From a virus, in the IMG/VR virus record IMGVR_UViG_3300038415_000117, positions 1 to 36,576 of that record: DNA of 36,576 nt. One strand, written 5' to 3'. A program made the translations under genes and the position numbers. Position 1 is the first letter of the stretch, and every line of letters starts with the position of its first letter. Positions 29,881-36,032 of this stretch are shown here, piece by piece. The notes under the pieces were generated by a model. The model was given only the letters and a program-made list of their open reading frames with translations, did no database searches and had not been told where the DNA came from.

Positions 29881-30198
29881 CTATCTTGACTTACCTGGGT
29901 ACTCGTGGGCTACACTAACCACCCATTCAGGTTTGATCTCTACCTCGTGGACTCCACACTTGGGACACATCTGACCCTCGGGGGCTTCCACTTGGACGTG
30001 GAGAGTCACATCCACTAGTTGGGTTGGGTGGGAGCTTCGGACGTGACGGACGACTCCGGAAGCCGTTCTAGCCTTAGCCTGGAACTTGGTCTGGACCCCA
30101 GCAAGGGAGACTCGCGTAGGGTCAGAGACCTCAAACCAATGGGCCACAACAAGGTCCCCCTTGTTAACTACTACGCACCCTTCGGACTTGATTTTCAT
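29881..30198 (-). CDS. hypothetical protein with CxxC site
   Basis: From ATG 30198 (ATGA overlap with the previous stop) the product is 105 residues. It is beta-rich (SEGCVVVNKGDLVVAHW, then VDVTLHVQVEA) with a late MCPKCGVHEVEI that could pair with an earlier Cys. No family is recognised. The coupled gene 30195-30437 and a class A promoter lie upstream. Confidence 0.6.
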   Translation of the reverse strand: MKIKSEGCVVVNKGDLVVAHWFEVSDPTRVSLAGVQTKFQAKARTASGVVRHVRSSHPTQLVDVTLHVQVEAPEGQMCPKCGVHEVEIKPEWVVSVAHEYPGKSR

Positions 30199-30437
30199 GA
30201 CAGTGTCTTTCTGGTTCTGAGGTCGCGTTGAAACCGTTCGTGCTCCGACAACCACCCGCGGGCGAACTCTTTCCTTGGAGCTTCTAGGGCGCCAGCGTTA
30301 GCATCGGCCACGATCTGTTTTAGGCTGTCCTGGCGCTGCTCGGGGGTCATATCCCAGAACCGCTCTCGACCCAGACCCTCAAAGTCGTTAGGTCCTGTAG
30401 CCTGGAGTAGCGGTCCATTGAGTATTTTGCTTACCAT
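30195..30437 (-). CDS. hypothetical small protein, leaderless start
   Basis: This 80-residue protein is mostly helical and basic (MTPEQRQDSLKQIVADAN, then RGWLSEHERFQRDLRTRK). No family is recognised. ATG 30437 lies five bases after the -10 of a class A promoter, without a ribosome binding site. Its stop overlaps the next gene as ATGA. Confidence 0.65.
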   Translation of the reverse strand: MVSKILNGPLLQATGPNDFEGLGRERFWDMTPEQRQDSLKQIVADANAGALEAPRKEFARGWLSEHERFQRDLRTRKTLS

Positions 30438-30442
30438 ACTCA

Positions 30443-30471
30443 GTATTACGCGCGAGAGTAGGAATTCTCAA
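30443..30471 (-). promoter_or_regulatory. class A promoter for gene 30195-30437
   Basis: TTGAGA (30471-30466), a 17-base spacer ending CTCGCGCG, TAATAC (30448-30443), then TGAGT and the ATG. It is one of the two best matches to the motif. Confidence 0.8.
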
Positions 30472-30508
30472 CACGATTTGGTGGGAAGTAGCCAAAAGTG
30501 CTTCAGGG

Positions 30509-30853
30509 CTAGATCTGAGTGAGTGAGCGCTTCTTGACCTTGTCGATGCTGACTTTGAGCCTGTCGATGAGGTCCTTCAACTCCGGAAATGGGGAATCCC
30601 CCTGCTCTTCCTCGGGGACCGCTGCCAGGAACCAGTTGTATCCAGTCACTCGACTACTCATGGGGTAGTCGATGTCCTCCCAGCTCTTCCTGGTCTGCTC
30701 CAAGTAGTCAATCGCTATCTTGACCGGATGGATCATACTCACAGCTAGCTTGTTGCGCCCCTCAGGAGTCCTGATGTACCTGCTCAAGATCTCTAGTATG
30801 AGTGGGTTCTTGTACTTGGATAGGTAGTTCTGGATGGCAGCTTCCTGATCCAT
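30509..30853 (-). CDS. hypothetical helical protein
   Basis: This 114-residue protein is helical (NYLSKYKNPLILEILSRYI, then LKDLIDRLKVSIDKVKKR). No family is recognised. ATG 30853 lies exactly eight bases after a class B box, which also contains the stop of the preceding gene. Confidence 0.6.
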   Translation of the reverse strand: MDQEAAIQNYLSKYKNPLILEILSRYIRTPEGRNKLAVSMIHPVKIAIDYLEQTRKSWEDIDYPMSSRVTGYNWFLAAVPEEEQGDSPFPELKDLIDRLKVSIDKVKKRSLTQI

Positions 30854-30861
30854 ACCTGAAG

Positions 30862-30871
30862 GCTACACCAA
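30862..30871 (-). promoter_or_regulatory. TTGGTGTAGC box (class B) before gene 30509-30853
   Basis: A perfect copy, eight bases before the ATG. TAG of the box is the stop codon of the upstream gene (30863-30865). Confidence 0.5.
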
Positions 30872-31051
30872 CTGAGAATCCTCATCCTCCTCGTTAGCGG
30901 GCGGTTGCACTTTGACCGCATAGGTCTGAGGCTGGTTCAGTCTATCCACAGGCGGGTTTCCATTAATGAAGATGCAAGTCCCGCAGTAATCGGGCGTTGA
31001 ATACTTGGCATCTGACGGGTACTTCTCTCCACATCGCTCGCATACACGCAT
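30863..31051 (-). CDS. small zinc-ribbon protein
   Basis: This 62-residue protein has MRVCERCGEKYPSDAKY and DYCGTCIF: two CxxC pairs 16 residues apart, a zinc ribbon. The C-terminal part is Pro/Asn/acidic (NEEDEDSQLV). No family is recognised. Longer in-frame readings upstream only shadow the acidic gene, so ATG 31051 is the likely start. A class B box lies about 19 bases upstream. Confidence 0.65.
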   Translation of the reverse strand: MRVCERCGEKYPSDAKYSTPDYCGTCIFINGNPPVDRLNQPQTYAVKVQPPANEEDEDSQLV

Positions 31052-31070
31052 TAGTGTGTCCCTGAAGCAG

Positions 31071-31080
31071 GCTACACCAA
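31071..31080 (-). promoter_or_regulatory. TTGGTGTAGC box (class B) before the zinc-ribbon gene
   Basis: A perfect copy in the 37-base gap after the acidic gene, 19 bases before ATG 31051. Confidence 0.45.
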
Positions 31081-31088
31081 GTATGGGG

Positions 31089-31304
31089 TCACTCTTCGTC
31101 TCCGAGGTCATCATCATCTTCCTCGTCGTCTTCATCGTCGAGGTCAGGCTCATCATCGTCGTCAACAGCATCATCGTCGGGAACGTCCTCGTCATCCCCG
31201 AAAGTGTCCTCACTTTCTACGGGGTCCGGGAACGGGTCTTGCCCGTCGTTCTCGTCACACTTCTCGCCATCGCAATATTCACCACCACAGTTAGAACAGG
31301 ACAT
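31089..31304 (-). CDS. Cys-rich protein with highly acidic tail
   Basis: The 71 residues start with four cysteines in MSCSNCGGEYCDGEKC (possible zinc knuckle). They then become almost pure Asp/Glu: from residue 17 on, most positions are acidic (DDEDVPDDDAVDDDDEPD). Long acidic tails can mimic DNA or bind basic proteins and metal. That is only an analogy. AGGAGA, overlapping the stop of the Fis-like gene, precedes its ATG, so the two are coupled. Confidence 0.65.
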   Translation of the reverse strand: MSCSNCGGEYCDGEKCDENDGQDPFPDPVESEDTFGDDEDVPDDDAVDDDDEPDLDDEDDEEDDDDLGDEE

Positions 31305-31305
31305 T

Positions 31306-31536
31306 TCAGGTCTCCTTCGGTGACTCTTTCCTCAAACCATGCCTCTTGGCCATATCGTGTAGATGCTTTCGATCCATGCTCACCTCCTTAGAGGCTGCTG
31401 ATAAGTTACCATTGTGGCGGCTCAATAGAAGCTCTACAAACTGACGTTCAAACTTGGTGACGAGCTCCGCCTTGATAGCTCCGAAACTACGCTCTGAAGG
31501 GTTGAATTCAACCGAGATCTGAATGGTCTGTGGCAT
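31306..31536 (-). CDS. Fis-type HTH regulator (stand-alone)
   Basis: The C-terminal 50 residues match the Fis/NtrC-type helix-turn-helix: FERQFVELLLSRHNGNLSAA, then SKEVSMDRKHLHDMAKRHGL. It has no AAA+ or receiver domain. At 76 residues it is a stand-alone DNA-binding protein, probably dimeric. The N-terminal 28 residues form beta-like sequence. A promoter (TTGCAA-N17-TAGTAA) is directly upstream, and the acidic gene directly downstream. Confidence 0.8.
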   Translation of the reverse strand: MPQTIQISVEFNPSERSFGAIKAELVTKFERQFVELLLSRHNGNLSAASKEVSMDRKHLHDMAKRHGLRKESPKET

Positions 31537-31544
31537 GGAGGCGA

Positions 31545-31573
31545 TTACTACGCTAGTGGGCCGTAAATTGCAA
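31545..31573 (-). promoter_or_regulatory. class A-like promoter for the Fis-type gene
   Basis: TTGCAA (31573-31568), a 17-base spacer ending CTAGCG, and TAGTAA (31550-31545); eight bases to ATG 31536. It is a weaker match to the family but keeps the spacer end. Confidence 0.5.
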
Positions 31574-31576
31574 TGC

Positions 31577-31999
31577 TCAAGGTAAGAGTACTCCTAACAA
31601 CTTGACATAATTACGCTTTTGCTCCTCTCGCTTTTTATCGAGCCAGAGCTGGGTCATCTTCTTGGCCTTACGAGTACCCCATTTGTCTATCGAGAAGTTG
31701 GTTGAAGCGGGATGCCGAGGGGTCAACATGATCCAAGCCGTCCAAGCGTTGAAGTACTTCCTCACCCCCTGGAGGCTCAGATAGCACCTGCGCTCTTTCC
31801 AGATGCGCCCAGGCCCAGGTAGCATGTCAGGGCCATGATGCCTCTCGGGGAGCGTCAGCTGGACCTTATCTCGATACTTGATGGCGGCGGTCCGCGCCTT
31901 CATGCGCCCTCCCCACAAGCTGTCCGAGAACATCTTACTGATGTGATGGTCCCGATATTCGAACCGAACCCACCAACCGTGACCTCTCCTGTAGTCCAA
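31577..31999 (-). CDS. AP2-like DNA-binding protein (two repeats)
   Basis: Two similar segments are visible: WWVRFEYRDHHISKMFSDS with RMKARTAAIKYRDKV, and AWTAWIMLTPRHPASTNFSI with TRKAKKMTQLWLDKKRE. Each is three strands followed by an amphipathic helix, the AP2/ERF fold known from phage and homing-endonuclease proteins. No nuclease domain is attached, so it is probably a regulator. The only usable start is TTG 31999, next to a stop in the same frame, so the N-terminus is uncertain. Confidence 0.7.
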   Translation of the reverse strand: MDYRRGHGWWVRFEYRDHHISKMFSDSLWGGRMKARTAAIKYRDKVQLTLPERHHGPDMLPGPGRIWKERRCYLSLQGVRKYFNAWTAWIMLTPRHPASTNFSIDKWGTRKAKKMTQLWLDKKREEQKRNYVKLLGVLLP

Positions 32000-32020
32000 C
32001 CTGCTGATATTCTTGTTTTC

Positions 32021-32338
32021 TCATCGACTGACCCCACTACTGTTCAACAACCCAAGGATTGCCCGTGCAGTAGAGTCATCGACCTGGAAGCGTAGCTCGA
32101 CGTCCGTAGTGTCACCCTCATGGATGTAGGAGCGGTACCCGCGGAAGTCCCGGCGAAGGCGGGCCACGATACTCTTCCGCGCTTTCTCCGTAGCCTCTTG
32201 GTTTTTCGCGGCAGTCTGAGCTGATTGGATTGCCAAGTAGCGATCCTTTAAGACACTGACCACCTTGGTCAGTGAGTGCTGCTTCGCCATCTCAGTCTGC
32301 TCATACTTCTTGCAGGTGGTTCCGTAGATCCCATTCAT
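32021..32338 (-). CDS. hypothetical protein
   Basis: This 105-residue protein is helical and basic in the first half (SLTKVVSVLKDRYLAIQSAQ), then has a beta segment (TDVELRFQVDD). No family is recognised. An ATG at 32290 (MAKQHSL) is an alternative start. It lies 12 bases after gene 32351-32593 in the IF-1 operon. Confidence 0.6.
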   Translation of the reverse strand: MNGIYGTTCKKYEQTEMAKQHSLTKVVSVLKDRYLAIQSAQTAAKNQEATEKARKSIVARLRRDFRGYRSYIHEGDTTDVELRFQVDDSTARAILGLLNSSGVSR

Positions 32339-32350
32339 GTAGACCCTGTG

Positions 32351-32593
32351 TTAGTCAAACTTGAACTTCCCTGTCGGTTGTCTTCGCTCGAAGATTTCGT
32401 GGATCACCATTACGTTGTAGGGATTGTTTCCAACCGTAAGCACTACTCGGTAGTGCTGCTCATCATCCAGGTCAGCTATCGCCGGCATGTTGGCCTTAGC
32501 CAACTCATGAAGAATATCAGCACAGAGTCTCTCGGCTCTGACTCCTAATTCATGGCTACTGTATCCCGACGGCCTGTACTTCAAGTTCATCAT
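32351..32593 (-). CDS. hypothetical protein
   Basis: From ATG 32593 the product is 80 residues. It has a helix (LGVRAERLCADILHELAKA) and strands (YRVVLTVGNNPYNVMVIHEI), a small alpha/beta fold. No family is recognised. The ATG overlaps the stop of infA (ATGA at 32593-32590), showing tight coupling. Confidence 0.6.
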   Translation of the reverse strand: MMNLKYRPSGYSSHELGVRAERLCADILHELAKANMPAIADLDDEQHYRVVLTVGNNPYNVMVIHEIFERRQPTGKFKFD

Positions 32594-32814
32594 TTCTTGG
32601 TTCTCCACGTGACAAGACCATGGGTCTTGTCAGAAGGCGCGACTTCAACCTGCACATCATCCCCAACGATTAGGCGAATGCCGAACTTCTTCATTTTCCC
32701 ACAAAGCTGAGCCCTAATAGGATCTGCACCATCTTGTGGAAGGATCTCATACTGACCGCCACCCAAAGCAGAGGTGACCCTTCCCTCGATTACGACATGA
32801 TCACTCTTCGGCAT
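32590..32814 (-). CDS. infA: translation initiation factor IF-1 homologue
   Basis: This 74-residue S1/OB-fold protein follows bacterial IF-1 along its length: SDHVVIEGRVTSAL, a beta hairpin, then GKMKKFGIRLIVGDDVQVEV and a terminal SDKTHGLVTWRTKK (normally PYDxTxGRIxxR). IF-1 binds the 30S A site during initiation and modulates the choice of start. The SGKM surface is CGKM, and the central region differs from host proteins, so its effect may be altered. An ATG-to-TAG leader and a GGAGCT site precede the ATG. Confidence 0.85.
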   Translation of the reverse strand: MPKSDHVVIEGRVTSALGGGQYEILPQDGADPIRAQLCGKMKKFGIRLIVGDDVQVEVAPSDKTHGLVTWRTKK

Positions 32815-32822
32815 GATAGCTC

Positions 32823-32837
32823 CTAGTTGATCGCCAT
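32823..32837 (-). CDS. four-codon leader ORF (MAIN) upstream of infA
   Basis: ATG 32837 is exactly five bases after the class A -10, at the leaderless position. It encodes MAIN and stops at TAG 32823-32825. That stop overlaps the TAGGAG ribosome binding site of infA. Ribosomes that start at the 5' end could thus deliver themselves to, or block, the infA start. Confidence 0.45.
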   Translation of the reverse strand: MAIN

Positions 32838-32842
32838 GATCA

Positions 32843-32872
32843 GTATTACGTGCGAGCCTACTTGATTCTCAA
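32843..32872 (-). promoter_or_regulatory. class A promoter for the infA operon
   Basis: TTGAGA (32872-32867), an 18-base spacer ending CTCGCACG, TAATAC (32848-32843). The first ATG five bases on starts the MAIN leader. Confidence 0.8.
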
Positions 32873-32888
32873 CCAAAAAGATACCTTT

Positions 32889-32898
32889 TTGGTGTAGA
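32889..32898 (+). promoter_or_regulatory. TTGGTGTAGA box (class B) before the PheS-N gene
   Basis: The box follows a T run, and its TGTAGA is eight bases before ATG 32907. It lies back-to-back with the infA promoter. Confidence 0.5.
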
Positions 32899-32906
32899 CA
32901 AGTAGC

Positions 32907-33179
32907 ATGCCCACCCCAGAAGAGGTCATCCAGAGTATTGAATCCAGGCTGCAAATGGTTGAGGGGGAGTACCGTCGTCGATTCACCTCCGCGAGTACAC
33001 CCGAAGCGCTCAATACTGCTCGGGCCTGCATCCTTGGAAGAGAGGGCCCATTCACTGAGGTACTCCGGATGGTGAGCGAGGTTCCTGCTGACCGGAAGCG
33101 TGAGATGGGTGGCCGGATCAATGCATTCCGCACAAATGTCGAGAGCGCCTACCACGCCCGGATGGTTGAAATTCGTTGA
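32907..33179 (+). CDS. stand-alone N-terminal domain of phenylalanyl-tRNA synthetase alpha subunit
   Basis: The 90 residues follow the coiled-coil N-terminal domain of PheRS alpha. TPEALNTARACILGREGPFT matches the region that in E. coli PheS reads AALDNVRVEYLGKKGHLT; then EVPADRKREMGGRIN fits LPPEERPAAGAVIN, and the helix continues in AYHARMVEI. No catalytic core follows: the frame ends and the next gene is unrelated. In PheRS this coiled coil contacts tRNA-Phe. A lone copy could bind the tRNA or compete for assembly of the host enzyme. That is inference. The assignment rests on memory of the family and should be confirmed by profile search. Confidence 0.75.
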   Translation: MPTPEEVIQSIESRLQMVEGEYRRRFTSASTPEALNTARACILGREGPFTEVLRMVSEVPADRKREMGGRINAFRTNVESAYHARMVEIR

Positions 33180-33186
33180 TTCCTTG

Positions 33187-33215
33187 TTGAGTATTGCGCC
33201 GCTCGCGCGTAATAC
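33187..33215 (+). promoter_or_regulatory. class A promoter for gene 33221-33757
   Basis: TTGAGT (33187-33192), a 17-base spacer ending GCTCGCGCG, TAATAC (33210-33215), then TAGAC and ATG 33221. No ribosome binding site is present. Confidence 0.8.
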
Positions 33216-33220
33216 TAGAC

Positions 33221-33757
33221 ATGGCAACCAAATCCTCTAAGACTTCTAAGTCAACCCAGGACGTAGTACTCACTGTTAAGCTTCCTTGGCAAGACAAGAA
33301 GGGCTTAGAGACCTGCCATGGTCACCTGACCATCAAGTTCACTCACAAGAATAAGGGTAGCTCTCGCTCTGTCGACCTCAAGAAGTCAACGGGCAAGCTG
33401 TTGACCCTGTCTATTGTTGGTGATGTCAACTTTGGCCTTCGTAGGGGGGAAACCTGTGGGCAGTGCATAGACACAGTACGTGAGATCTGGGGTCACATCC
33501 CCGAGGTAGCCGAACTCTGTGATCTATGGGAGCGCTGGCATCTGAATGACATTATCGCTGGAACCAGCGTCCAGATGGCAGCTCTGAGAGGGGTGGTTGG
33601 TCAACCTAAAGTTGACTGGTACGACTGGGCTTGCAAGGAACTTGCAAGCAAGAACCTGCTGGTTGACCGGGGGTACACGTTCGGCCACGATTGGCTTTAT
33701 GAGACGATTCCTGCTAAGGTCGTAGCGCGCATCAAGGCCCTGGCCAAAGCGATTTGA
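33221..33757 (+). CDS. conserved phage-type protein (WERWHLND motif), leaderless start
   Basis: From ATG 33221 the product is 178 residues. It contains CGQCIDTV and WERWHLNDIIAGTSVQ, a motif set seen in a widespread phage and bacterial family of unknown function. A perfect 9-bp inverted repeat (33629-33649) lies in its coding region. An upstream in-frame reading to 33194 runs through the promoter and is unlikely. Start and promoter fit the leaderless class. Confidence 0.75.
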   Translation: MATKSSKTSKSTQDVVLTVKLPWQDKKGLETCHGHLTIKFTHKNKGSSRSVDLKKSTGKLLTLSIVGDVNFGLRRGETCGQCIDTVREIWGHIPEVAELCDLWERWHLNDIIAGTSVQMAALRGVVGQPKVDWYDWACKELASKNLLVDRGYTFGHDWLYETIPAKVVARIKALAKAI

Positions 33758-33761
33758 CCCT

Positions 33762-33929
33762 GTGACCAGTCAGCTCAATCGAACCACCAAGTGCATCTCG
33801 ATGTCCAAGTTGGACTATTGGGAACTCACTTACGTTTGCCATAGCCGGCAGACCAAGCGCTACATCAAGAAGACCAAGCATCGCGCGGAGCGCCGGCTGG
33901 GTCGATTGACGACCCATGGATGTTCTTGA
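33762..33929 (+). CDS. small basic hypothetical protein (55 residues)
   Basis: An open frame from GTG 33762 to TGA 33927-33929 encodes a basic protein: YVCHSRQTKRYIKKTKHRAE then RRLGRL, similar in style to small phage proteins with RR and KR helices. It fills the gap between two genes and overlaps the methyltransferase by 14 bases, as expected for phage operons. ATG 33801 would give a 42-residue version. Confidence 0.55.
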   Translation: MTSQLNRTTKCISMSKLDYWELTYVCHSRQTKRYIKKTKHRAERRLGRLTTHGCS

Positions 33930-34470
33930 GTATCTACCCGAGAGTGAGGTCAAACCGCCTAGGTTCATCGAGGTGGACTCCGCTTGGAAGGGCATCGAGT
34001 CCATCCTCTTTGACCTCATCCGCCGGTTCAAGGTCCATTACGGGAACTGCCTGGAGTTCGGGGTTGAGTTTGGCTACTCGACAGTCGCCTTGTCCAACTA
34101 CTTCATGCAGGTTACAGGGGTTGACCTATTCACGGGTGACCTGCACACGATGCATCACGGAGATCACTTCGAGTCTACCAAGAGGTCGTTGGCGCCCTTC
34201 CACAACATCAAGTTGGTCAGGGCAAACTACAAGGATTGGATCAAGCGGGACACCGAGTCCTACTCCCTGATCCATGTTGACATCGTCCACACCTACGATG
34301 ATACCTACCGATGCGGCCTCTGGAGTGCTCACCACAGTGATTGCACCCTCTTCCACGATACCGAGTCCTTCCCAGAAGTCCGAAGGGCTGTCGAGGACAT
34401 CGCGCGAGAGACGGGCAAGAGGTTCTTCAACTACCCAAAGTGTAACGGGTTGGGGATCCTGATAGCCTAA
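33916..34470 (+). CDS. class I SAM-dependent methyltransferase (Methyltransf_24-like)
   Basis: The 184 residues hold motif I (NCLEFGVEFGYSTVALSNYF, with the glycine loop), the acidic end of strand 2 (VTGVDLFTGD), the motif IV strand LIHVDIVHTYDD and the late HDTESFPEVRRAVEDIARE. This fits small-molecule or sugar methyltransferases of the type that act on saccharides. It lies next to a glycosyltransferase gene pointing the other way (overlap 4 bases), so a role in surface-glycan modification is probable. Confidence 0.8.
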   Translation: MDVLEYLPESEVKPPRFIEVDSAWKGIESILFDLIRRFKVHYGNCLEFGVEFGYSTVALSNYFMQVTGVDLFTGDLHTMHHGDHFESTKRSLAPFHNIKLVRANYKDWIKRDTESYSLIHVDIVHTYDDTYRCGLWSAHHSDCTLFHDTESFPEVRRAVEDIARETGKRFFNYPKCNGLGILIA

Positions 34471-35660
34471 GATCTGAGGTAAGGAGTGTATCGGAAGTCC
34501 CCAATTATCTTCCGGGATCTCTCGACTTTTTCCTGCCTCTGCGCCTCAGTCTCAGTCGTACTCGACCTGTAGTAATAGAGGTGCTTGTCGACGTAGGCCT
34601 GAGTGTTCAGTAAGGGGTAGAGTTGGATTGCCCAAACCCTATCCTCCGCGCAATCGATTGACATGAATCTGACTGACTTCGCGATACTGGCCTTGACTGG
34701 ACACCAGATCGAAGGACACCTCATGTGAACCCCGGTGGGGTCTTGTTCCCAGATGTTGTGCGGGTAGTTCATGTCGAACCGGAACTCCCCCGAGGCTCCC
34801 CCGTCGGTAGTGATGATCCCCTTGAAGGTGATACAATCCGGGTGGTAGGCGTCGATGGCCGCGAGCGCGTCGGCTACATAGGAGTCGGCTACCATGTCGT
34901 CGTCATCAACGAATGCGATATACTCCCCCGAGGCTTGGTCCAAAAGGCGGTTCCGTTTATCGCCCAAGATCAACTCCCCATCGTCAGCTAGTTCAATGAT
35001 TTCAACAGGTTTCACCGGTTCTTCCCACCATCCCGGTAGCCTCTCGCATTGGATGTTGAGTGAGGTGACCAGTCTCTCCTTCACGGCAGCTCTGGAGTTC
35101 AGGGTGGCGATGAGTATCGACAGCTTGGGGGTTGGGGCTCCAACCTGATTCGAGGCCCCCTGAAGGCCCCACACGGACTTTGGAATAGGGTTCATCATGC
35201 TCACCACAGTCGTGTAGGGCATGAGCGATTGGAGCTCCCAACGGTACCTAAACAGGCTGAGGGCTGGCTCATAGTTGTAGACATGGGCCGCCCGAGGCTC
35301 AGTGTCGTGGATGACCATGAACCTCGTGTTGTGCATCAGCAACTTGATGTCTATCGCTCTTCGCTCGCAAGGGTGATGGTCAATCAGGACTACGTCCCAG
35401 AGTACGGATTGCAGGTACCTCGTGGTGTCGTCCCAGTTCGGCTCTGTCCTGATCTTGTGGGTAGGAGACCTGAAGTTGGCAAACCTCTCAACCCACTCGG
35501 CCTCACTGTCTAGGGACACTAGCAGCCGATTCGAGCAAAGTTCATGAAGGTATGGGGTGCTGTTGTACCCCATACCCATCTCCAGGACAGGCCCTGTGGT
35601 GATCTCGACCATGTGTCTGAGGAGGGGCAGGTGAGTTCCGGCTGGGTCTGTGATATTCAC
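34467..35660 (-). CDS. fusion: SAM-methyltransferase-like domain plus GT2 glycosyltransferase
   Basis: The 397-residue product has two parts. Residues about 15-170 look like a class I methyltransferase (GPVLEMGMGYNSTPYLHEL, VSLDSEAEWV, WDVVLIDHHPCERRAIDI, FMVIHDTEPRA). Residues about 180-397 form a GT2 glycosyltransferase (KLSILIATLNSR, NRLLDQASGEYIAFVDDDDM, with the DxD-like acidic run for nucleotide-sugar and metal). The C-terminus is basic and helical. The methyltransferase-like half resembles the protein encoded opposite. Probable role: modification of phage or host surface sugars. GTG 35660 is preferred; TTG 35663 is possible. Confidence 0.85.
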   Translation of the reverse strand: MNITDPAGTHLPLLRHMVEITTGPVLEMGMGYNSTPYLHELCSNRLLVSLDSEAEWVERFANFRSPTHKIRTEPNWDDTTRYLQSVLWDVVLIDHHPCERRAIDIKLLMHNTRFMVIHDTEPRAAHVYNYEPALSLFRYRWELQSLMPYTTVVSMMNPIPKSVWGLQGASNQVGAPTPKLSILIATLNSRAAVKERLVTSLNIQCERLPGWWEEPVKPVEIIELADDGELILGDKRNRLLDQASGEYIAFVDDDDMVADSYVADALAAIDAYHPDCITFKGIITTDGGASGEFRFDMNYPHNIWEQDPTGVHMRCPSIWCPVKASIAKSVRFMSIDCAEDRVWAIQLYPLLNTQAYVDKHLYYYRSSTTETEAQRQEKVERSRKIIGDFRYTPYLRS

Positions 35661-35668
35661 CAACCGGA

Positions 35669-35678
35669 GTACACCAGG
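35669..35678 (-). promoter_or_regulatory. class B-like box (CTGGTGTACT) before the glycosyltransferase
   Basis: The box stands seven bases before GTG 35660, in the 22-base gap after gene 35683-36027. Confidence 0.35.
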
Positions 35679-35682
35679 TCCT

Positions 35683-36027
35683 TTACGCGCGGGCCCGAAC
35701 CAAGTGCACTACAGGCAGAGCCAAACACAAGCCAGTCTCACCCTCGAACAACACCCTCAGAGTGTCCCCGTAAACATCCTCTAGCGTCCCCTTGTCCTTG
35801 ATGCTGGCCCCTCGAATCGACTTAAACTCGATCTTGTAGGAGTCATTGACCAAGGAGATCTTGCAGTAATTTGACTGGTTACTCGCATGAGACTTGAACC
35901 GGAAAGATAGCGCACCCTCTTCATGAGAGAACACATTGTAGGCGCCAATCATGACCTTAATATGTCCGCCCAACTGACTGAGGATGGTTTCGGCTATCTG
36001 GGTCTGCTCTTCTTTCGAATACGCCAT
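35683..36027 (-). CDS. conserved phage hypothetical protein, leaderless start
   Basis: This 114-residue protein begins MAYSKEEQTQIAETILSQLG and has HIKVMIGAYNVFSHEEGALS, then NYCKISLVNDSYKIEF and GTLEDVYGDTLRVLFEGETG. This pattern (QLGG, MxGAxN, strand, NDxYxIxF, VYxDxL...TG) is a small protein family found in many phages, function unknown. ATG 36027 is five bases after a class A -10, without a ribosome binding site. Confidence 0.75.
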   Translation of the reverse strand: MAYSKEEQTQIAETILSQLGGHIKVMIGAYNVFSHEEGALSFRFKSHASNQSNYCKISLVNDSYKIEFKSIRGASIKDKGTLEDVYGDTLRVLFEGETGLCLALPVVHLVRARA

Positions 36028-36032
36028 GCCTA

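Noticed and set aside
33629-33649. Perfect 9-bp inverted repeat (GCTTGCAAG, loop GAA, CTTGCAAGC)
   Set aside because: It lies deep in gene 33221-33757 and encodes ACKELASK; alternate codon use can explain it, so it is not called a feature.
33732-34031. Leftward 99-codon frame between 33221 and 33916 genes
   Set aside because: It is antisense to a small basic gene and the methyltransferase and has no supporting start.
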